Assembly (NCBI RefSeq): GCF_020055635.1
Contig: NZ_JAIPUT010000008.1
Location: forward strand, 56,468-120,467
Length of the DNA: 64,000 nucleotides
Direction: 5' to 3'
Source of the DNA: Marivita sp.
GTDB lineage: Bacteria; Pseudomonadota; Alphaproteobacteria; Rhodobacterales; Rhodobacteraceae
This document shows, piece after piece, positions 1 through 9,353 of the stretch. Positions within the stretch are counted from its first letter, which is position 1. Every line of letters starts with the position of its first letter. Position numbers and translations under genes: made by a program. Under the pieces are notes generated by a model that was not told the origin of the DNA, ran no database searches, and worked only from the letters and a program-made list of their open reading frames with translations.

Positions 1-161
1 AACGGATTGATCAGGAACCCGTGCTCTGCCTCTTCTTTGGGCGCTCGGGCGGAAATATGGGTGAAGATGCTGTCATCCAGCCCGAAATGCGCCACAAGAC
101 GATAGGCGGCAGCCAGGTGAAGCCGCTCCGTGGGCACGCTGTCGATTGAATCATGCTTCAT
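1..161 (-). CDS. Class II aldolase/adducin family protein, N-terminal part
   Basis: The minus strand reads a 53-residue N-terminus starting MKHDSIDSVPTERLHLAAAY and running off the window edge. The segment LVAHFGLDDSIFTHISAR matches the conserved beginning of class II aldolase/adducin domains, in which sugar-phosphate or hydroxy-acid substrates are handled by a zinc site located further downstream and therefore not visible here. The ATG at 161 is preceded by a GGAGA ribosome-binding sequence at a normal distance. The substrate cannot be predicted from this piece. It lies downstream of, and co-directional with, the LysR gene after a gap of about 170 bp. Confidence 0.8.
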   Translation of the reverse strand, partial: MKHDSIDSVPTERLHLAAAYRLVAHFGLDDSIFTHISARAPKEEAEHGFLINP

Positions 162-331
162 GTGCGGACATCTCCAACAGGTCGGATCGGCGTGGCAGGT
201 CTTGAAAACACGTCATTTTCCAAGCCGCCCGGCAAGGCCGCGCAGGGCGGTTTGCGCTCGGGTCGGATCAGCGTAACAAGCACTTGCGCGCCTGAAAAAT
301 AGCCTGAAGCTATGTCTTGTAGTGTTTTGGG

Positions 332-1288
332 TTATGTCTCTTGCGGCGTCAGGCTTGCCAGCACCTCGTCCGCGATGTCGAGAAACGTTTGCTCGGAGGG
401 GGTGAAATGCCGGGCCGGATCGGCCACGAAATAGAGATCGGCGCGCAGATCGGGGCCGGGCAGGTCAAGCTGCCACAGGGTCTCGTCGCGCATTTCGCGG
501 GCCACCGCGTGGATCGGCAGGACCCCGATGCCCAGCCCCGCGGTGATCATTCGGCAGACCTCGGCGAAATCGCCGCTGGTGCCGCTGATGTTGCGGCCCA
601 GCCCGGTGCTGTCGCGCAGCGCGATCATCGGTTCCGGCGCGCGGCCCTCGGCATCACAGGAAAACGAGATGAACGGCATGTCGCGCAATTCGGCCAATGT
701 CACGTCGCTGCGGCCAAACAGCGGATGCTCGGCGCCGCAGAAGACGCCGTAGCGCGCCCGCAGCAGCAGGTGACAGGCCAGCCGCGACAACGGCCGCTGC
801 ATCAGGCACACGCCGAAGGGCACACTCCCCGAGGCGACATTGTGCAGGATCGTGTGGCTTGACGCGATCTGGAGGTCCAGCACCACGGACGGGTGCCGCT
901 GATGCATCAGGCGCAGGATCTCGTCGAAGAGGTCGCTGCGTGCGCCGGTCACCACCTGCACCTTCACCGTGCCGACAAGGCCCGAATGCAGCGCACTGAG
1001 CTTTTCTTCGGCGCGCAACGACGCCTCGAACATCTTTTCCACTTCGGAAAACAGAACCTGCCCGGCGGCGGTCAGTTCAAACTCGCGCTGTCCGCGCTGC
1101 ACCAAGGTCTGTCCCAGCGATTTCTCCAACCGTTGCAGGGATGCGCTGACCGACGGTTGCGTCACGCCCTGCGCCTTGGCCGCGCGGGTCACACCGCCTT
1201 GCGACGCGACGTGGTAAAAACTGCGCAACAGGCCCCAGTTGTCGCATCTGCCCGTGGCATCAAGGTCAGGTGGCAGCGCTTTGTTCAT
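332..1288 (-). CDS. LysR-family transcriptional regulator
   Basis: The 318-residue product has the LysR layout: an N-terminal winged helix-turn-helix (about residues 18-80, with VTRAAKAQGVTQPSVSASLQ as the recognition segment) followed by a periplasmic-binding-protein-like effector domain (about 90-300). The ATG at 1288 follows an AGAGG sequence; a GTG one codon upstream (1291) overlaps the GntR stop and is an alternative. The start touches the stop codon of the upstream GntR gene, so the two regulators are very likely cotranscribed and translationally coupled. The target and inducer are unknown. The neighbouring aldolase fragment and the divergent aminotransferase are obvious candidates. Confidence 0.9.
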   Translation of the reverse strand: MNKALPPDLDATGRCDNWGLLRSFYHVASQGGVTRAAKAQGVTQPSVSASLQRLEKSLGQTLVQRGQREFELTAAGQVLFSEVEKMFEASLRAEEKLSALHSGLVGTVKVQVVTGARSDLFDEILRLMHQRHPSVVLDLQIASSHTILHNVASGSVPFGVCLMQRPLSRLACHLLLRARYGVFCGAEHPLFGRSDVTLAELRDMPFISFSCDAEGRAPEPMIALRDSTGLGRNISGTSGDFAEVCRMITAGLGIGVLPIHAVAREMRDETLWQLDLPGPDLRADLYFVADPARHFTPSEQTFLDIADEVLASLTPQET

Positions 1289-2025
1289 CACGCCGCCTCT
1301 TCGGTGACCAGCCGTTTGCGCAACTCCGCGATCTGCGCCAGCATCATCGGCCTGGCCGACACGAGATCCGCCTCGATGGCGCGCCGGGCAGCAGGGCCGT
1401 CGCGCCGGGTCATCGCGTCAAGCAGGGCATAATGCTGGATGTTCAGCCCGGTGGGCTCGGTGTCATAGTAACAGGCCACCAATGGCCCCATCTGAAGCCA
1501 CAACCCCTTGAGGATCTTCTGGAGCACCGGCATCCCCGCCAAGTCGCTCAGGGCAAGGTGAAATTCCTGGTTGCCCTCGGTCGCATCGGCCCAGCGGCGT
1601 TTCTCGATCGCCCGGTCATTGCGGTCCAGCAGCCTCCGCAGATCGCGGATCTGCGCTTCGGTCGCATGCTCCGCCGCGCGCTCGGCGGCAAGCCCTTCCA
1701 GGGACAACCGGATTTCGAGGATCTCGAGATAGGTCGCCTCGGACATCACGGGCACGCGCACATGTTTCGGCGACCGCTGTTCCAGCACGTTTTCCTGCGT
1801 CAGCTGCTTGACCGCGTCGCGCACCGGTGTCGTGCTGACCCCAAGCTGATCGGCCAGCCCGCGGATCGTCAGCCGGTCGTTCGGGCGCATCTGCCCGGTC
1901 AGCAGCGCCTTGGCGATCCGGTCATAAACCTGCTCGCCCAGGGGGGCCCGTCCGATGATCTGCATGTCGCGCAATGCCTCCGTGCTGGGCGGTTTGATGT
2001 ATGATGCATCAAATTCTCTTGCCAC
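1288..2025 (-). CDS. GntR-family regulator with FCD effector domain
   Basis: The 245-residue protein has an N-terminal GntR winged helix (about residues 25-95; GLADQLGVSTTPVRDAVKQL is the recognition region) and an all-helical FCD ligand domain (about 100-230), which in this subfamily binds small carboxylates, often through a metal. A GTG start at 2025 is preceded by a GGGGG-containing ribosome-binding sequence. The gene is divergent from the class III aminotransferase with only 62 bp between starts, the usual arrangement for a local repressor. A 7-7-7 inverted repeat lies inside its first codons (1993-2013). The ligand cannot be read from the sequence. Confidence 0.88.
   Translation of the reverse strand: MAREFDASYIKPPSTEALRDMQIIGRAPLGEQVYDRIAKALLTGQMRPNDRLTIRGLADQLGVSTTPVRDAVKQLTQENVLEQRSPKHVRVPVMSEATYLEILEIRLSLEGLAAERAAEHATEAQIRDLRRLLDRNDRAIEKRRWADATEGNQEFHLALSDLAGMPVLQKILKGLWLQMGPLVACYYDTEPTGLNIQHYALLDAMTRRDGPAARRAIEADLVSARPMMLAQIAELRKRLVTEEAA
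1993..2013. promoter_or_regulatory. Inverted repeat within the GntR start region (possible operator)
   Basis: TTTGATG and CATCAAA form perfect 7-bp arms around a 7-nt spacer. The repeat overlaps codons of the GntR gene's N-terminus, about 75 bp upstream of the aminotransferase start. Its position would suit GntR autoregulation or control of the divergent promoter, but it is also coding sequence, so chance is possible. Confidence 0.3.
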
Positions 2026-2087
2026 GCCACCCCCTGACCCGTTAGCAGTGAGCGCAGATTCACCGACATTTGCGAAAGAGCTGCCCC

Positions 2088-3455
2088 ATGGACATGCGCC
2101 CGAACTCAGACGAAGCCCGCGACATCGCCTATCACTTCCACGGCTACACCAACGCCCGCGTGCACGAACAGAACGGCCCGCTGATCATGGATCGGGGCGA
2201 GGGCGTGCATGTCTTCGACAACCAGGGCAACAAGTATATCGAAGGCATGTCCGGCCTCTGGAGCGTGGCTGTCGGCTTCAACGAACAGCGCCTGATCGAC
2301 GCCGCGACCCGGCAGATGAGCAAGCTGCCTTATTACCACAATTTCGCCCACCGCTCGCACGGCCCGGCGATCGATCTGGCGGAAAAGCTGGTCGGCATGG
2401 CGCCGGTCCCGATGAGCAAGGTGTTCTTCACCAATTCCGGGTCCGAGGCGAATGACACGATCCTCAAGATGCTCTGGTATCGCTCGAACAGCCTTGGCAA
2501 GCCGGAAAAGAAAAAGGTCATCTCGCGCATCCGCGGTTATCATGGCGTGACCATCGCGTCCGCGTCGATGACCGGGCTGCCCTACAACCACAAATCCTTC
2601 GACCTGCCGCTTGACGGCATCCTGCACACCACCTGCCCGCATTACTGGCGCGAGGGCCAGGAGGGCGAGAGCGAAGAGCAGTTCGCCACCCGCTGTGCCG
2701 AGGATCTGGACGCGATGATCCAGGCCGAAGGGCCCGACACCATCGCCGCCTTCATCGCCGAACCGGTGATGGGCGCGGGCGGTGTCGTCGTGCCGCCCGC
2801 AACCTATTGGGAGAAGATCCAGAAGGTGCTGGGCAAGTACGAGATCCTGCTGATCGCCGACGAGGTCATCTGCGGCTTTGGCCGCACCGGCAACATGTTT
2901 GGCTGTGACACCTACCAGATCAAACCCGACATCATGACCATGTCGAAACAGATCACCTCGTCCTACTTCCCGTTTTCGGCCTTCATGATGACCGAAGAGG
3001 TCTATGCGCCCATCGCCGACGAATCCGGGCGCATCGGCGTGCTGGGTCACGGCTATACCGGCGGCGCGCATCCGGTGGGCGCGGCGGTGGCGCTGGAAAA
3101 TCTCAAGATCATCGAGGAGCGCGATCTGGTGGCCAATGCCGCCGAACGCGGGGCCGAATTGCAGACGGGATTGCGAAAATTTGTCGATCACCCGATGGTC
3201 GGCGAAGCACGCGGCGTCGGCCTGATCGCGGCGCTGGAAATCGTCGCCCCCGAAGGCCGCGCCGAAGACTTCGCCCCCGGCAAGCTGGGTGCGGGTCTCA
3301 ACGCGCATTTCCTGAAAAACGGCCTGATCTCGCGCAACATGATGGACGCGATGGCCTTCTGCCCGCCCATGATCATCAAGGCTTCGCAGGTCGCCGAGAT
3401 CCTGTCTGCGGTCGAACAGAGCCTCGACGGATTCTCGGCAGAACTGGCCGCCTGA
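2088..3455 (+). CDS. Class III PLP-dependent aminotransferase (omega-transaminase type)
   Basis: This 455-residue protein has the full fold-type I, class III aminotransferase architecture. It carries FFTNSGSEANDT (cofactor phosphate binding), an LIADEVICGFGRTG segment containing the PLP-binding Asp, and MSKQITSSYFP containing the probable Schiff-base lysine. Length and sequence resemble the roseobacter aspartate-aminotransferase-family or pyruvate-dependent omega-transaminases, which move amino groups from amines or omega-amino acids to pyruvate; the actual amine donor is not evident. I place the start at ATG 2088, after an AAAGAG sequence, rather than at the in-frame TTG at 2070. It is divergent from the GntR-LysR pair, which probably controls it. 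Confidence 0.9.
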   Translation: MDMRPNSDEARDIAYHFHGYTNARVHEQNGPLIMDRGEGVHVFDNQGNKYIEGMSGLWSVAVGFNEQRLIDAATRQMSKLPYYHNFAHRSHGPAIDLAEKLVGMAPVPMSKVFFTNSGSEANDTILKMLWYRSNSLGKPEKKKVISRIRGYHGVTIASASMTGLPYNHKSFDLPLDGILHTTCPHYWREGQEGESEEQFATRCAEDLDAMIQAEGPDTIAAFIAEPVMGAGGVVVPPATYWEKIQKVLGKYEILLIADEVICGFGRTGNMFGCDTYQIKPDIMTMSKQITSSYFPFSAFMMTEEVYAPIADESGRIGVLGHGYTGGAHPVGAAVALENLKIIEERDLVANAAERGAELQTGLRKFVDHPMVGEARGVGLIAALEIVAPEGRAEDFAPGKLGAGLNAHFLKNGLISRNMMDAMAFCPPMIIKASQVAEILSAVEQSLDGFSAELAA

Positions 3456-3613
3456 TCCGCTCGGCACAGGCGCGCCGGGCAACAAACCCGGCGCGTCACC
3501 CTGCGTCATTCCAGCGTGCGCCATGCAATTATGCGTTGACTCGCGCGCGGTCCCGACCGTTCCTGTACGTCAAGGAAGATGCGCGGTGAAAACCGCTCAA
3601 GGGGAGGGACAAG

Positions 3614-5569
3614 ATGACATTCACCAGACTCGCATTGGCGAGCACGATGCTCACCGGACTGGCCGCGACCGCGACCGCCGAAGAACTGCGCTTTGACGAT
3701 CTGTACATCATCGGCGACTCGCTCAGCGATGCGGGCACCTATTCGCAGTCGATCATCGCCGCCGGCATGGGCGCTCTGCCGGTCATCAACTACAAGTTCC
3801 TGACCAACGCACCGGACGGATCGTCGCTCACCTATGGTGAGGTGCTGGGGCAATCGCTGGGCCTGGACCTGGGCCCGAATGTCTATTCCGCCGTTCCGCT
3901 GGCCGGGCAGGACGCGGTGCAACTGGGCGGCACGATCTATGCCGAGGGCGGCTCCCGCGTGACCGATCCGACCGGCATCGGCTTCAATCCCGCCCAGGGT
4001 GTCACGACCCGGCCGCTCTCCGAACAGGTGGACCGGCTGCTCGCGGATCGCCCGTCGTTCGGAGACAACGACCTGGTGATCCTCTGGGGGGGTGCAAACG
4101 ATGTCTTCGCCCAGGCCGGGGCTGTCGACAATGGCCTGATCGGGCCACAGGACGCGGCGGCCAACATGGCGCAGGCCGCCACCGAACTGGTGGGGCTGGT
4201 CGACCGTGTCAAGGCGGCGGGGGCCGAGTCGGTGATCGTCGTCACCATCCCCGATATCGGCGAGACGCCGTTCGGCCTGTCGCTGGGGCCGCAGGGTGCC
4301 GCGTTTCAGACAAGCCTCGCGGACACGTTCAACGCCACGTTGCTGGCCTCCATCGGCGACAAGGCGGTGGTTGTCGACGCGGGCAAACTGCTGACCGCGG
4401 TGCAGAACGACCCGGTCCGCTATGGCTTTACCGCGCCCAATGCCGCCACCGTCCCGGCCTGTCCCGGCAGCGCCATCAGCTGTGTGCAGGGGATCAACGC
4501 CAGCCCCGACAGCGAGGACCGCGTGTTTGCCGACGGGGTGCACCCGACCACATCCGCACATCAGATCTTCGGTCAGGCGGCTTTTGCCGGGCTTCAGGCC
4601 GCCACCCAGACCGGCGCGATCTCGGTAGCGACCATGACCGCGCTGCGTCAGCACGGGCTGTCGATCGAGAACCGGATGAACCCGACCGTGCTGCTTACCA
4701 CCGATGAAAACGGAAATACCCGGCGCCGCGAGGTCGGCGAGGTCGATGTCTATGCGAGCCTTGACGTGGGCCGGTTCGAAGGCGACGCCCAGCAGGTGAC
4801 ACCGGGGCTCGAGGGCAATACCAAGGTGCTCAAGGCCGGTGCGGACGTAGCCGTTGCCCCGAATGCAACGATCGGCGCCGGGATCAGCCTCGACTACGGC
4901 GAGGTCGAATTCGACAATGACGCGGGAAGCTTTGACACCGACCTGATGATCGGCGTCGTCTTCGGCCAGATCGCCTTGTCACCCAAATACTATGTGAACG
5001 CGGCCTTCGGCGGCGGCCGCATCAATGTCGACGACATCACCCGCAGTTTCACACTCGGTCCGGCGACCGAACGCTACACCGCCGACACCGAGGGCGACTA
5101 CCGCTTTGCCCGGATCGGCGGCGGGGCGCTTTATGCGCTGAACGACCAGGTGCGGCTCAACCCGTTTGCGCATTACACGTGGGAAAAGGTGTCGATCGAC
5201 GGGTTCACCGAATCCGATGGCGCGGCCAGCCTGTCCTTCGGCGACACCGAGTACGAATCCAGCCGGATCACCGCCGGCCTGTCGGCGATCTTTGCCCCCG
5301 CCAACATGGATGGCTGGGCCTTCAACCTGCGCGGTTCGATCGAGCATGATTTCAACGACGACCCTCTCGAGGTGTCGCTTGGGCCCAATGCGGACACGCT
5401 TGGCAACGTCTCGGCACCGCGCCCGGATCAGACCTGGGGGTATGTCTCGGGGTCGGTGATCCGGGATTTCGGCTCTGGCGCCTATCTGAGCCTGACCGGA
5501 TCAAGCTCTGTCGGGCTGGACGGATCACGCGGCTTCACGGGGGCCGTGACCTACAAGATGACGTTCTGA
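3614..5569 (+). CDS. GDSL-family esterase/lipase autotransporter
   Basis: The 651-residue protein has a Sec signal peptide (about residues 1-22, ending ATATA). A GDSL hydrolase passenger follows, with block I IIGDSLSDAG giving nucleophile Ser36 and DGVHPT giving the Asp307/His310 pair. The C-terminal part (about 380-651) consists of alternating amphipathic strands and ends in Phe (TYKMTF), as expected for a type V autotransporter barrel in the outer membrane. The architecture matches EstA-like surface esterases, which hydrolyse short- to medium-chain esters or lipids at the cell surface. A strong GGGGAGGG ribosome-binding sequence precedes ATG 3614. The gene appears monocistronic and ends before a bidirectional terminator. 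Confidence 0.92.
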   Translation: MTFTRLALASTMLTGLAATATAEELRFDDLYIIGDSLSDAGTYSQSIIAAGMGALPVINYKFLTNAPDGSSLTYGEVLGQSLGLDLGPNVYSAVPLAGQDAVQLGGTIYAEGGSRVTDPTGIGFNPAQGVTTRPLSEQVDRLLADRPSFGDNDLVILWGGANDVFAQAGAVDNGLIGPQDAAANMAQAATELVGLVDRVKAAGAESVIVVTIPDIGETPFGLSLGPQGAAFQTSLADTFNATLLASIGDKAVVVDAGKLLTAVQNDPVRYGFTAPNAATVPACPGSAISCVQGINASPDSEDRVFADGVHPTTSAHQIFGQAAFAGLQAATQTGAISVATMTALRQHGLSIENRMNPTVLLTTDENGNTRRREVGEVDVYASLDVGRFEGDAQQVTPGLEGNTKVLKAGADVAVAPNATIGAGISLDYGEVEFDNDAGSFDTDLMIGVVFGQIALSPKYYVNAAFGGGRINVDDITRSFTLGPATERYTADTEGDYRFARIGGGALYALNDQVRLNPFAHYTWEKVSIDGFTESDGAASLSFGDTEYESSRITAGLSAIFAPANMDGWAFNLRGSIEHDFNDDPLEVSLGPNADTLGNVSAPRPDQTWGYVSGSVIRDFGSGAYLSLTGSSSVGLDGSRGFTGAVTYKMTF

Positions 5570-5612
5570 GCCCGGCGCGGCAAAGCGCGGGCAATTGTTA
5601 CAGTATTGAAAC

Positions 5613-5644
5613 AAAAAAAGGGCTGCGGATCACGCAGCCCTTTT
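5613..5644. terminator. Bidirectional intrinsic terminator
   Basis: GGGCTGCG (5620-5627) and CGCAGCCC (5633-5640) pair around a 5-nt loop. An A-run lies on the left and TTTT on the right, so a U-tract follows the hairpin on both strands. It separates the convergent autotransporter and DUF882 genes. Confidence 0.85.
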
Positions 5645-5668
5645 CAAATCCTGACAGGAAACTGCGCC

Positions 5669-6238
5669 TTACCGGCCCCAGCTGCGCACCGGACCGCAAT
5701 CCATGTGGACGAAATTCGACCCGGAGTACCGGCCGACGCCGCCCGCCTTGCACGCACTCGCAGCGCGGGCAATCTGCCCGACCGACCGCGAATTGAGCCG
5801 CAGGTCGGCCGCCTGGCCCTTGAGATGCAGGGAATTCTTGGCAACACCCGAACTGCGGCTGCGCAGCATGGCATTGGTTTTCGGGCTGCGATAGCCGCTC
5901 AGAAGCATGTAGGGTTCGGAAACATCCATCATGTTATGCGCCGCCGCCATGATGTCGATGGTGCGCAGATCGATGGATTTCACATCATTGGTGCGCCAAT
6001 CGCGCATGAAGACATGAACCTCCTTCACCGCGTCCTTGATATACTCGCCCTCGATCCAGTAGATCATGTCGATCCGTTCGCCGGTTCGGCCCGAGTACAT
6101 CTTGATCCGTCGGATATCGCCGCCGCCGCGCAGGAACCCTGCCGCATTGGAGTAAGTCGGCGCTGCGGATACTGCTGTGGCTGCAAATGCAGTAAGCAAT
6201 CCGCGGCGCGTGAAGCCGCCAGATACTGTGTCAGTCAT
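5669..6238 (-). CDS. DUF882 / M15-like peptidase with Tat signal
   Basis: The 189-residue protein starts with a twin-arginine-type signal (FTRRGLLTAF, residues 9-18) and a hydrophobic stretch, indicating export. The mature part is a DUF882 (YcbK-like, peptidase M15 superfamily) domain. The presumed zinc ligands are visible: His138 and Asp145 in SLHLKGQAADLR and His178/Asp180 in FVHMDCG. Members are thought to act on peptidoglycan peptides in the periplasm. It is divergent from an L,D-transpeptidase across a 347-bp gap, which supports a cell-wall role. Whether this protein is an active DD/LD-carboxypeptidase is not shown. Confidence 0.88.
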   Translation of the reverse strand: MTDTVSGGFTRRGLLTAFAATAVSAAPTYSNAAGFLRGGGDIRRIKMYSGRTGERIDMIYWIEGEYIKDAVKEVHVFMRDWRTNDVKSIDLRTIDIMAAAHNMMDVSEPYMLLSGYRSPKTNAMLRSRSSGVAKNSLHLKGQAADLRLNSRSVGQIARAASACKAGGVGRYSGSNFVHMDCGPVRSWGR

Positions 6239-6585
6239 CTTGAAGTGCCTGTCCCGTGTTCACGTTTGCCTTGGTGTTCGCGCCGTTCCGCGAAGCTGCC
6301 GAATGCCTAGAGTGTGCAGAAACTATGACACATGAAGAATCCCAACAAAACCTAAAGTTCCGCGAAAATTTTCAGTTCAAGGGGTTTCGGCAGAATCCTG
6401 CTTAAATTGTGATCCTGTGTTAGAGTTGCGCGACACCCGCGCCAGGCGATGCATCCGGGCCGCAGGGCCGTGGCAAAAGCGATCCTGAACGCTTTTGTGA
6501 ATGGACACTCTGCGGGCGGGACGAAACCATGTGAACAACCTGTGCGCTAACGCGTTGTTTTGATATGATTATAGGAGATTACGGA
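6239..6585. other. Intergenic region between divergent cell-wall genes
   Basis: These 347 bp lie between the DUF882 and L,D-transpeptidase starts and must hold both promoters. I see no convincing ORF. The clearest structure is a hairpin at 6474-6497 (CAAAAGCG, 8-nt loop, CGCTTTTG) about 90 nt upstream of the transpeptidase start. I could not assign -35/-10 boxes with confidence. Confidence 0.6.
6474..6497. repeat. CAAAAGCG hairpin in divergent intergenic region
   Basis: CAAAAGCG (6474-6481) and CGCTTTTG (6490-6497) are perfect 8-bp arms around an 8-nt loop. The same arms recur at 23168-23188 in another divergent gap. No U-run follows, so a terminator role is unlikely. Confidence 0.6.
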
Positions 6586-8196
6586 ATGAGCGACCGGAAA
6601 GTTCTGAACGGCGTGGCAGCGATTGCGCTTGTAGCGGCAAGCTACCTGGCGCCGCAACAGGCCGCTGCCGTTCAGGTCACTGCATTTCAGCAGGCGGTCG
6701 CCGAACGCGTCTCTGCGGACGAGCAGGTCGCCGCGTTTTACCGCGACCGCGGCTTCGACCCGGTCTGGACGGGCGGAACCGCCGCCGACCTGGAACGCCG
6801 GACCGCCTTGCTCGAGGCGCTGAGCATGGCCTCGTTCCACGGTCTTCCCGCTGCCCGCTACAATGCCGAGGCGCTGCTGTCGCGCATGGCCGCCGTGCGC
6901 TCGGGGTTCGATCGCGGCGCGCTCGAAGTGGCGCTGACCGAACTCTATCTCGACTTTGCCCGCGATCTTCAGACCGGCATCATCGACACGCCGTCGCGGG
7001 TGCGCAGCGCGATCGTGCGCGAGATCCCGCGTCGCGAGACCGCGTATTACCTCGACGGGCTGCTGTCGGATTCGCCGCGCGCCTTTCTGGCGTCGCTGGT
7101 GCCGCAGTCGCAGGAATACGCGCGGCTGATGAAGGTCAAGATGCGGCTGGAACACAACGTCGCGCATGGTGGCTGGGGCGCGCCTGTCCCGTCGGGCAAA
7201 TACGAACCGGGCGATACCGGGGCCGGGGTCGTCGCGCTGCGCGACCGGCTGATCGCGATGGACTATCTCGACCGGACCGTGACGGCGCGATATGACGAAG
7301 CGATCACCGACGCGGTGCGCGGCTTTCAGGAAAATCACGGGCTCACCGTCGACGGGGTTGCCGGTGGCGACACGCTCAGCGAAATCAACGCCACCGCGCA
7401 GGACCGGCTGAAATCGGTGATCGTGGCGATGGAGCGCGAGCGCTGGCTCAACAAGCCGGGCGGTCTGGGCGACCGGCACATCCTCGTGAACATCGCCGAT
7501 TTTCAGGCCCGCATCTTCGATCAGGGCAAGATGACCTTCGAGACCCGCTCTGTCGTCGGCCATCAGGAATTCGACCGCCAGACCCCCGAATTCTCGGACG
7601 AGATGGACCATATGGTCATCAACCCGAGCTGGTACGTCCCGCGGTCGATCATCGTGGGCGAGTACCTGCCGAAACTGCGCAACAACCCCGGCGCGGTGTC
7701 CCATCTGGTGATCACCGACAGCCGCGGCCGGGTGGTCAGCCGCAACCAGAGCTTTGCCGGATACACCGCGAACAGCTTTCCCTTCGCCATGCGTCAGCCG
7801 CCGGGGCCGCGCAACGCCCTGGGGACGGTCAAGTTCATGTTTCCCAACAAGTACAACATCTATCTACATGATACGCCTGCAAAAAACCTGTTCTCGCGTG
7901 AGGTGCGCACCTATAGCCACGGCTGCGTCCGCCTGAATGATCCGCACGAGTTCGCCTATGCGCTGCTGGCACGACAGACCGACGATCCGGTCGGGTTTTT
8001 CCAGTCGCGTCTGCGCACGGGTAGCGAAACGCGGGTCAACCTCGATCAGCCGGTGCCGGTGCACCTGATCTACCGCACCGCCTTCACCAAGGCCAAGGGT
8101 CAGACCCAGTTCCGCCGCGATGTTTACGGCCGTGACGCGGCGATCTGGGACGCGCTGAGCGCGGCAGGGGTGGAGATCGGCGGCATTCAAAGCTAA
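6586..8196 (+). CDS. L,D-transpeptidase family protein (YcbB/YkuD type)
   Basis: The 536-residue protein has an N-terminal signal segment (about residues 1-28), a peptidoglycan-binding_1 domain (about 200-265; YEPGDTGAGVVALRDRL and DGVAGGDTL), and a YkuD catalytic domain (about 290-470). The catalytic motif YSHGCVRLN contains His445 and Cys447. Such enzymes make 3-3 cross-links or attach proteins to peptidoglycan in the periplasm. I use ATG 6586, because GGAG lies 9 nt upstream; the longer in-frame ATG at 6565 lacks one. It faces the DUF882 peptidase-like gene, and lpxD follows 29 bp downstream. Confidence 0.92.
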   Translation: MSDRKVLNGVAAIALVAASYLAPQQAAAVQVTAFQQAVAERVSADEQVAAFYRDRGFDPVWTGGTAADLERRTALLEALSMASFHGLPAARYNAEALLSRMAAVRSGFDRGALEVALTELYLDFARDLQTGIIDTPSRVRSAIVREIPRRETAYYLDGLLSDSPRAFLASLVPQSQEYARLMKVKMRLEHNVAHGGWGAPVPSGKYEPGDTGAGVVALRDRLIAMDYLDRTVTARYDEAITDAVRGFQENHGLTVDGVAGGDTLSEINATAQDRLKSVIVAMERERWLNKPGGLGDRHILVNIADFQARIFDQGKMTFETRSVVGHQEFDRQTPEFSDEMDHMVINPSWYVPRSIIVGEYLPKLRNNPGAVSHLVITDSRGRVVSRNQSFAGYTANSFPFAMRQPPGPRNALGTVKFMFPNKYNIYLHDTPAKNLFSREVRTYSHGCVRLNDPHEFAYALLARQTDDPVGFFQSRLRTGSETRVNLDQPVPVHLIYRTAFTKAKGQTQFRRDVYGRDAAIWDALSAAGVEIGGIQS

Positions 8197-8225
8197 ACCT
8201 GCGGCCAGTCAGGCCGGAGGCGCGG

Positions 8226-9317
8226 ATGCCCTACACGATATCACAGATTGCCGACGCCCTTGGCCTGCATGCCGAGGGCGACATGTCGCTGATCGTGACG
8301 GCCGTGGCGGAACCGGCACAGGCCGGCGCGTCGGACCTCGCCCTTGCGATGAAGCCGGAATTCGCCGATCAACTGTCTTCCGGCAAGGCCCGCGCGGCGA
8401 TGCTCTGGCACGGCGCGGACTGGCGCGCCTTCGGCCTTGCAGCCGCTCTGCTGGCACCGCGCCCGCGCTATGCCATGGCGGGCCTGTCGGCGATGATGGA
8501 TGCCGGCGCGGGCTATGCGCCGGGCCGTCACCCGACAGCCGTGATCGACCCGACGGCGATATTGGCCGATGACGTGTCGGTCGGCGCCTTTGCCGTGATC
8601 GGGCCGGGCGCCGTGATCGGCGCGGGATCGGTGATCGGCGCGCAGGTCTTTGTCGGCCAGGGCGCCCGCATCGGTCAGGGCGCGCTGCTGCATCCCGGGG
8701 TGCGGATCGGCCACGACGTGACAATCGGCGATCGCTTCATCGCGCATTTCGGTGCCAGCATCGGCGCGGACGGATTTTCCTTTGTCACGCCCGAACCCTC
8801 GGCCGCCGAAAAGGTGCGCGAAACCCTTGGCGACCAGGGCGACGCCACGGCGCAGAGCTATGCCCGCATCCATTCGCTGGGCAGCGTCACCATCGGCGAC
8901 GACGTGGAACTGGGTGCCAACAGCTGCATCGACCGGGGCACGGTGCGCGACACGCAGGTCGGGTCCGGCTGCAAGTTCGACAACCTTGCCCAGATCGGCC
9001 ACAACGTGGTGATCGGCACGGATTGCCTGATCTGCGCGCAGGTCGGCATCGCCGGATCAAGCCGCATCGGCAACAACGTGGTGCTGGGCGGCCAGACCGG
9101 GGTCAGCGACAACCTCTTTATCGGTGACAACGTGATCACCGGCGGCGCCACCAAGGTGCTGTCGAACGTGCCGTCGGGGCGCGTCATGCTGGGCTACCCG
9201 GCGATGAAGATGGACACGCAGCTTGATCTCTACCGGCAGCTGCGCCGCCTGCCGCGCCTGATCGCGGATGTGGCGAGGCTGAAGAAAGCGGTTTCAAAGC
9301 CCGACCCGAGCGACTAA
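8226..9317 (+). CDS. lpxD: UDP-3-O-acylglucosamine N-acyltransferase
   Basis: The 363-residue protein contains the LpxD N-terminal uridine-binding domain (about residues 1-100) and a long left-handed beta-helix of hexapeptide repeats (for example VIGPGAVIGAGSVIGAQVFV, about 105-330). The catalytic histidine is His259 in IGHNVVIG. LpxD transfers a 3-hydroxyacyl chain from acyl-ACP to UDP-3-O-acyl-GlcN, the third step of lipid A synthesis in the cytosol. The usual lpxA/fabZ/lpxB neighbours are absent. Instead an ACP and a ketoacyl synthase follow, suggesting a dedicated acyl supply. Confidence 0.95.
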   Translation: MPYTISQIADALGLHAEGDMSLIVTAVAEPAQAGASDLALAMKPEFADQLSSGKARAAMLWHGADWRAFGLAAALLAPRPRYAMAGLSAMMDAGAGYAPGRHPTAVIDPTAILADDVSVGAFAVIGPGAVIGAGSVIGAQVFVGQGARIGQGALLHPGVRIGHDVTIGDRFIAHFGASIGADGFSFVTPEPSAAEKVRETLGDQGDATAQSYARIHSLGSVTIGDDVELGANSCIDRGTVRDTQVGSGCKFDNLAQIGHNVVIGTDCLICAQVGIAGSSRIGNNVVLGGQTGVSDNLFIGDNVITGGATKVLSNVPSGRVMLGYPAMKMDTQLDLYRQLRRLPRLIADVARLKKAVSKPDPSD

Positions 9318-9353
9318 ATCACGGCGCAGACGCAATCAGTCCGGGGTGAACAC

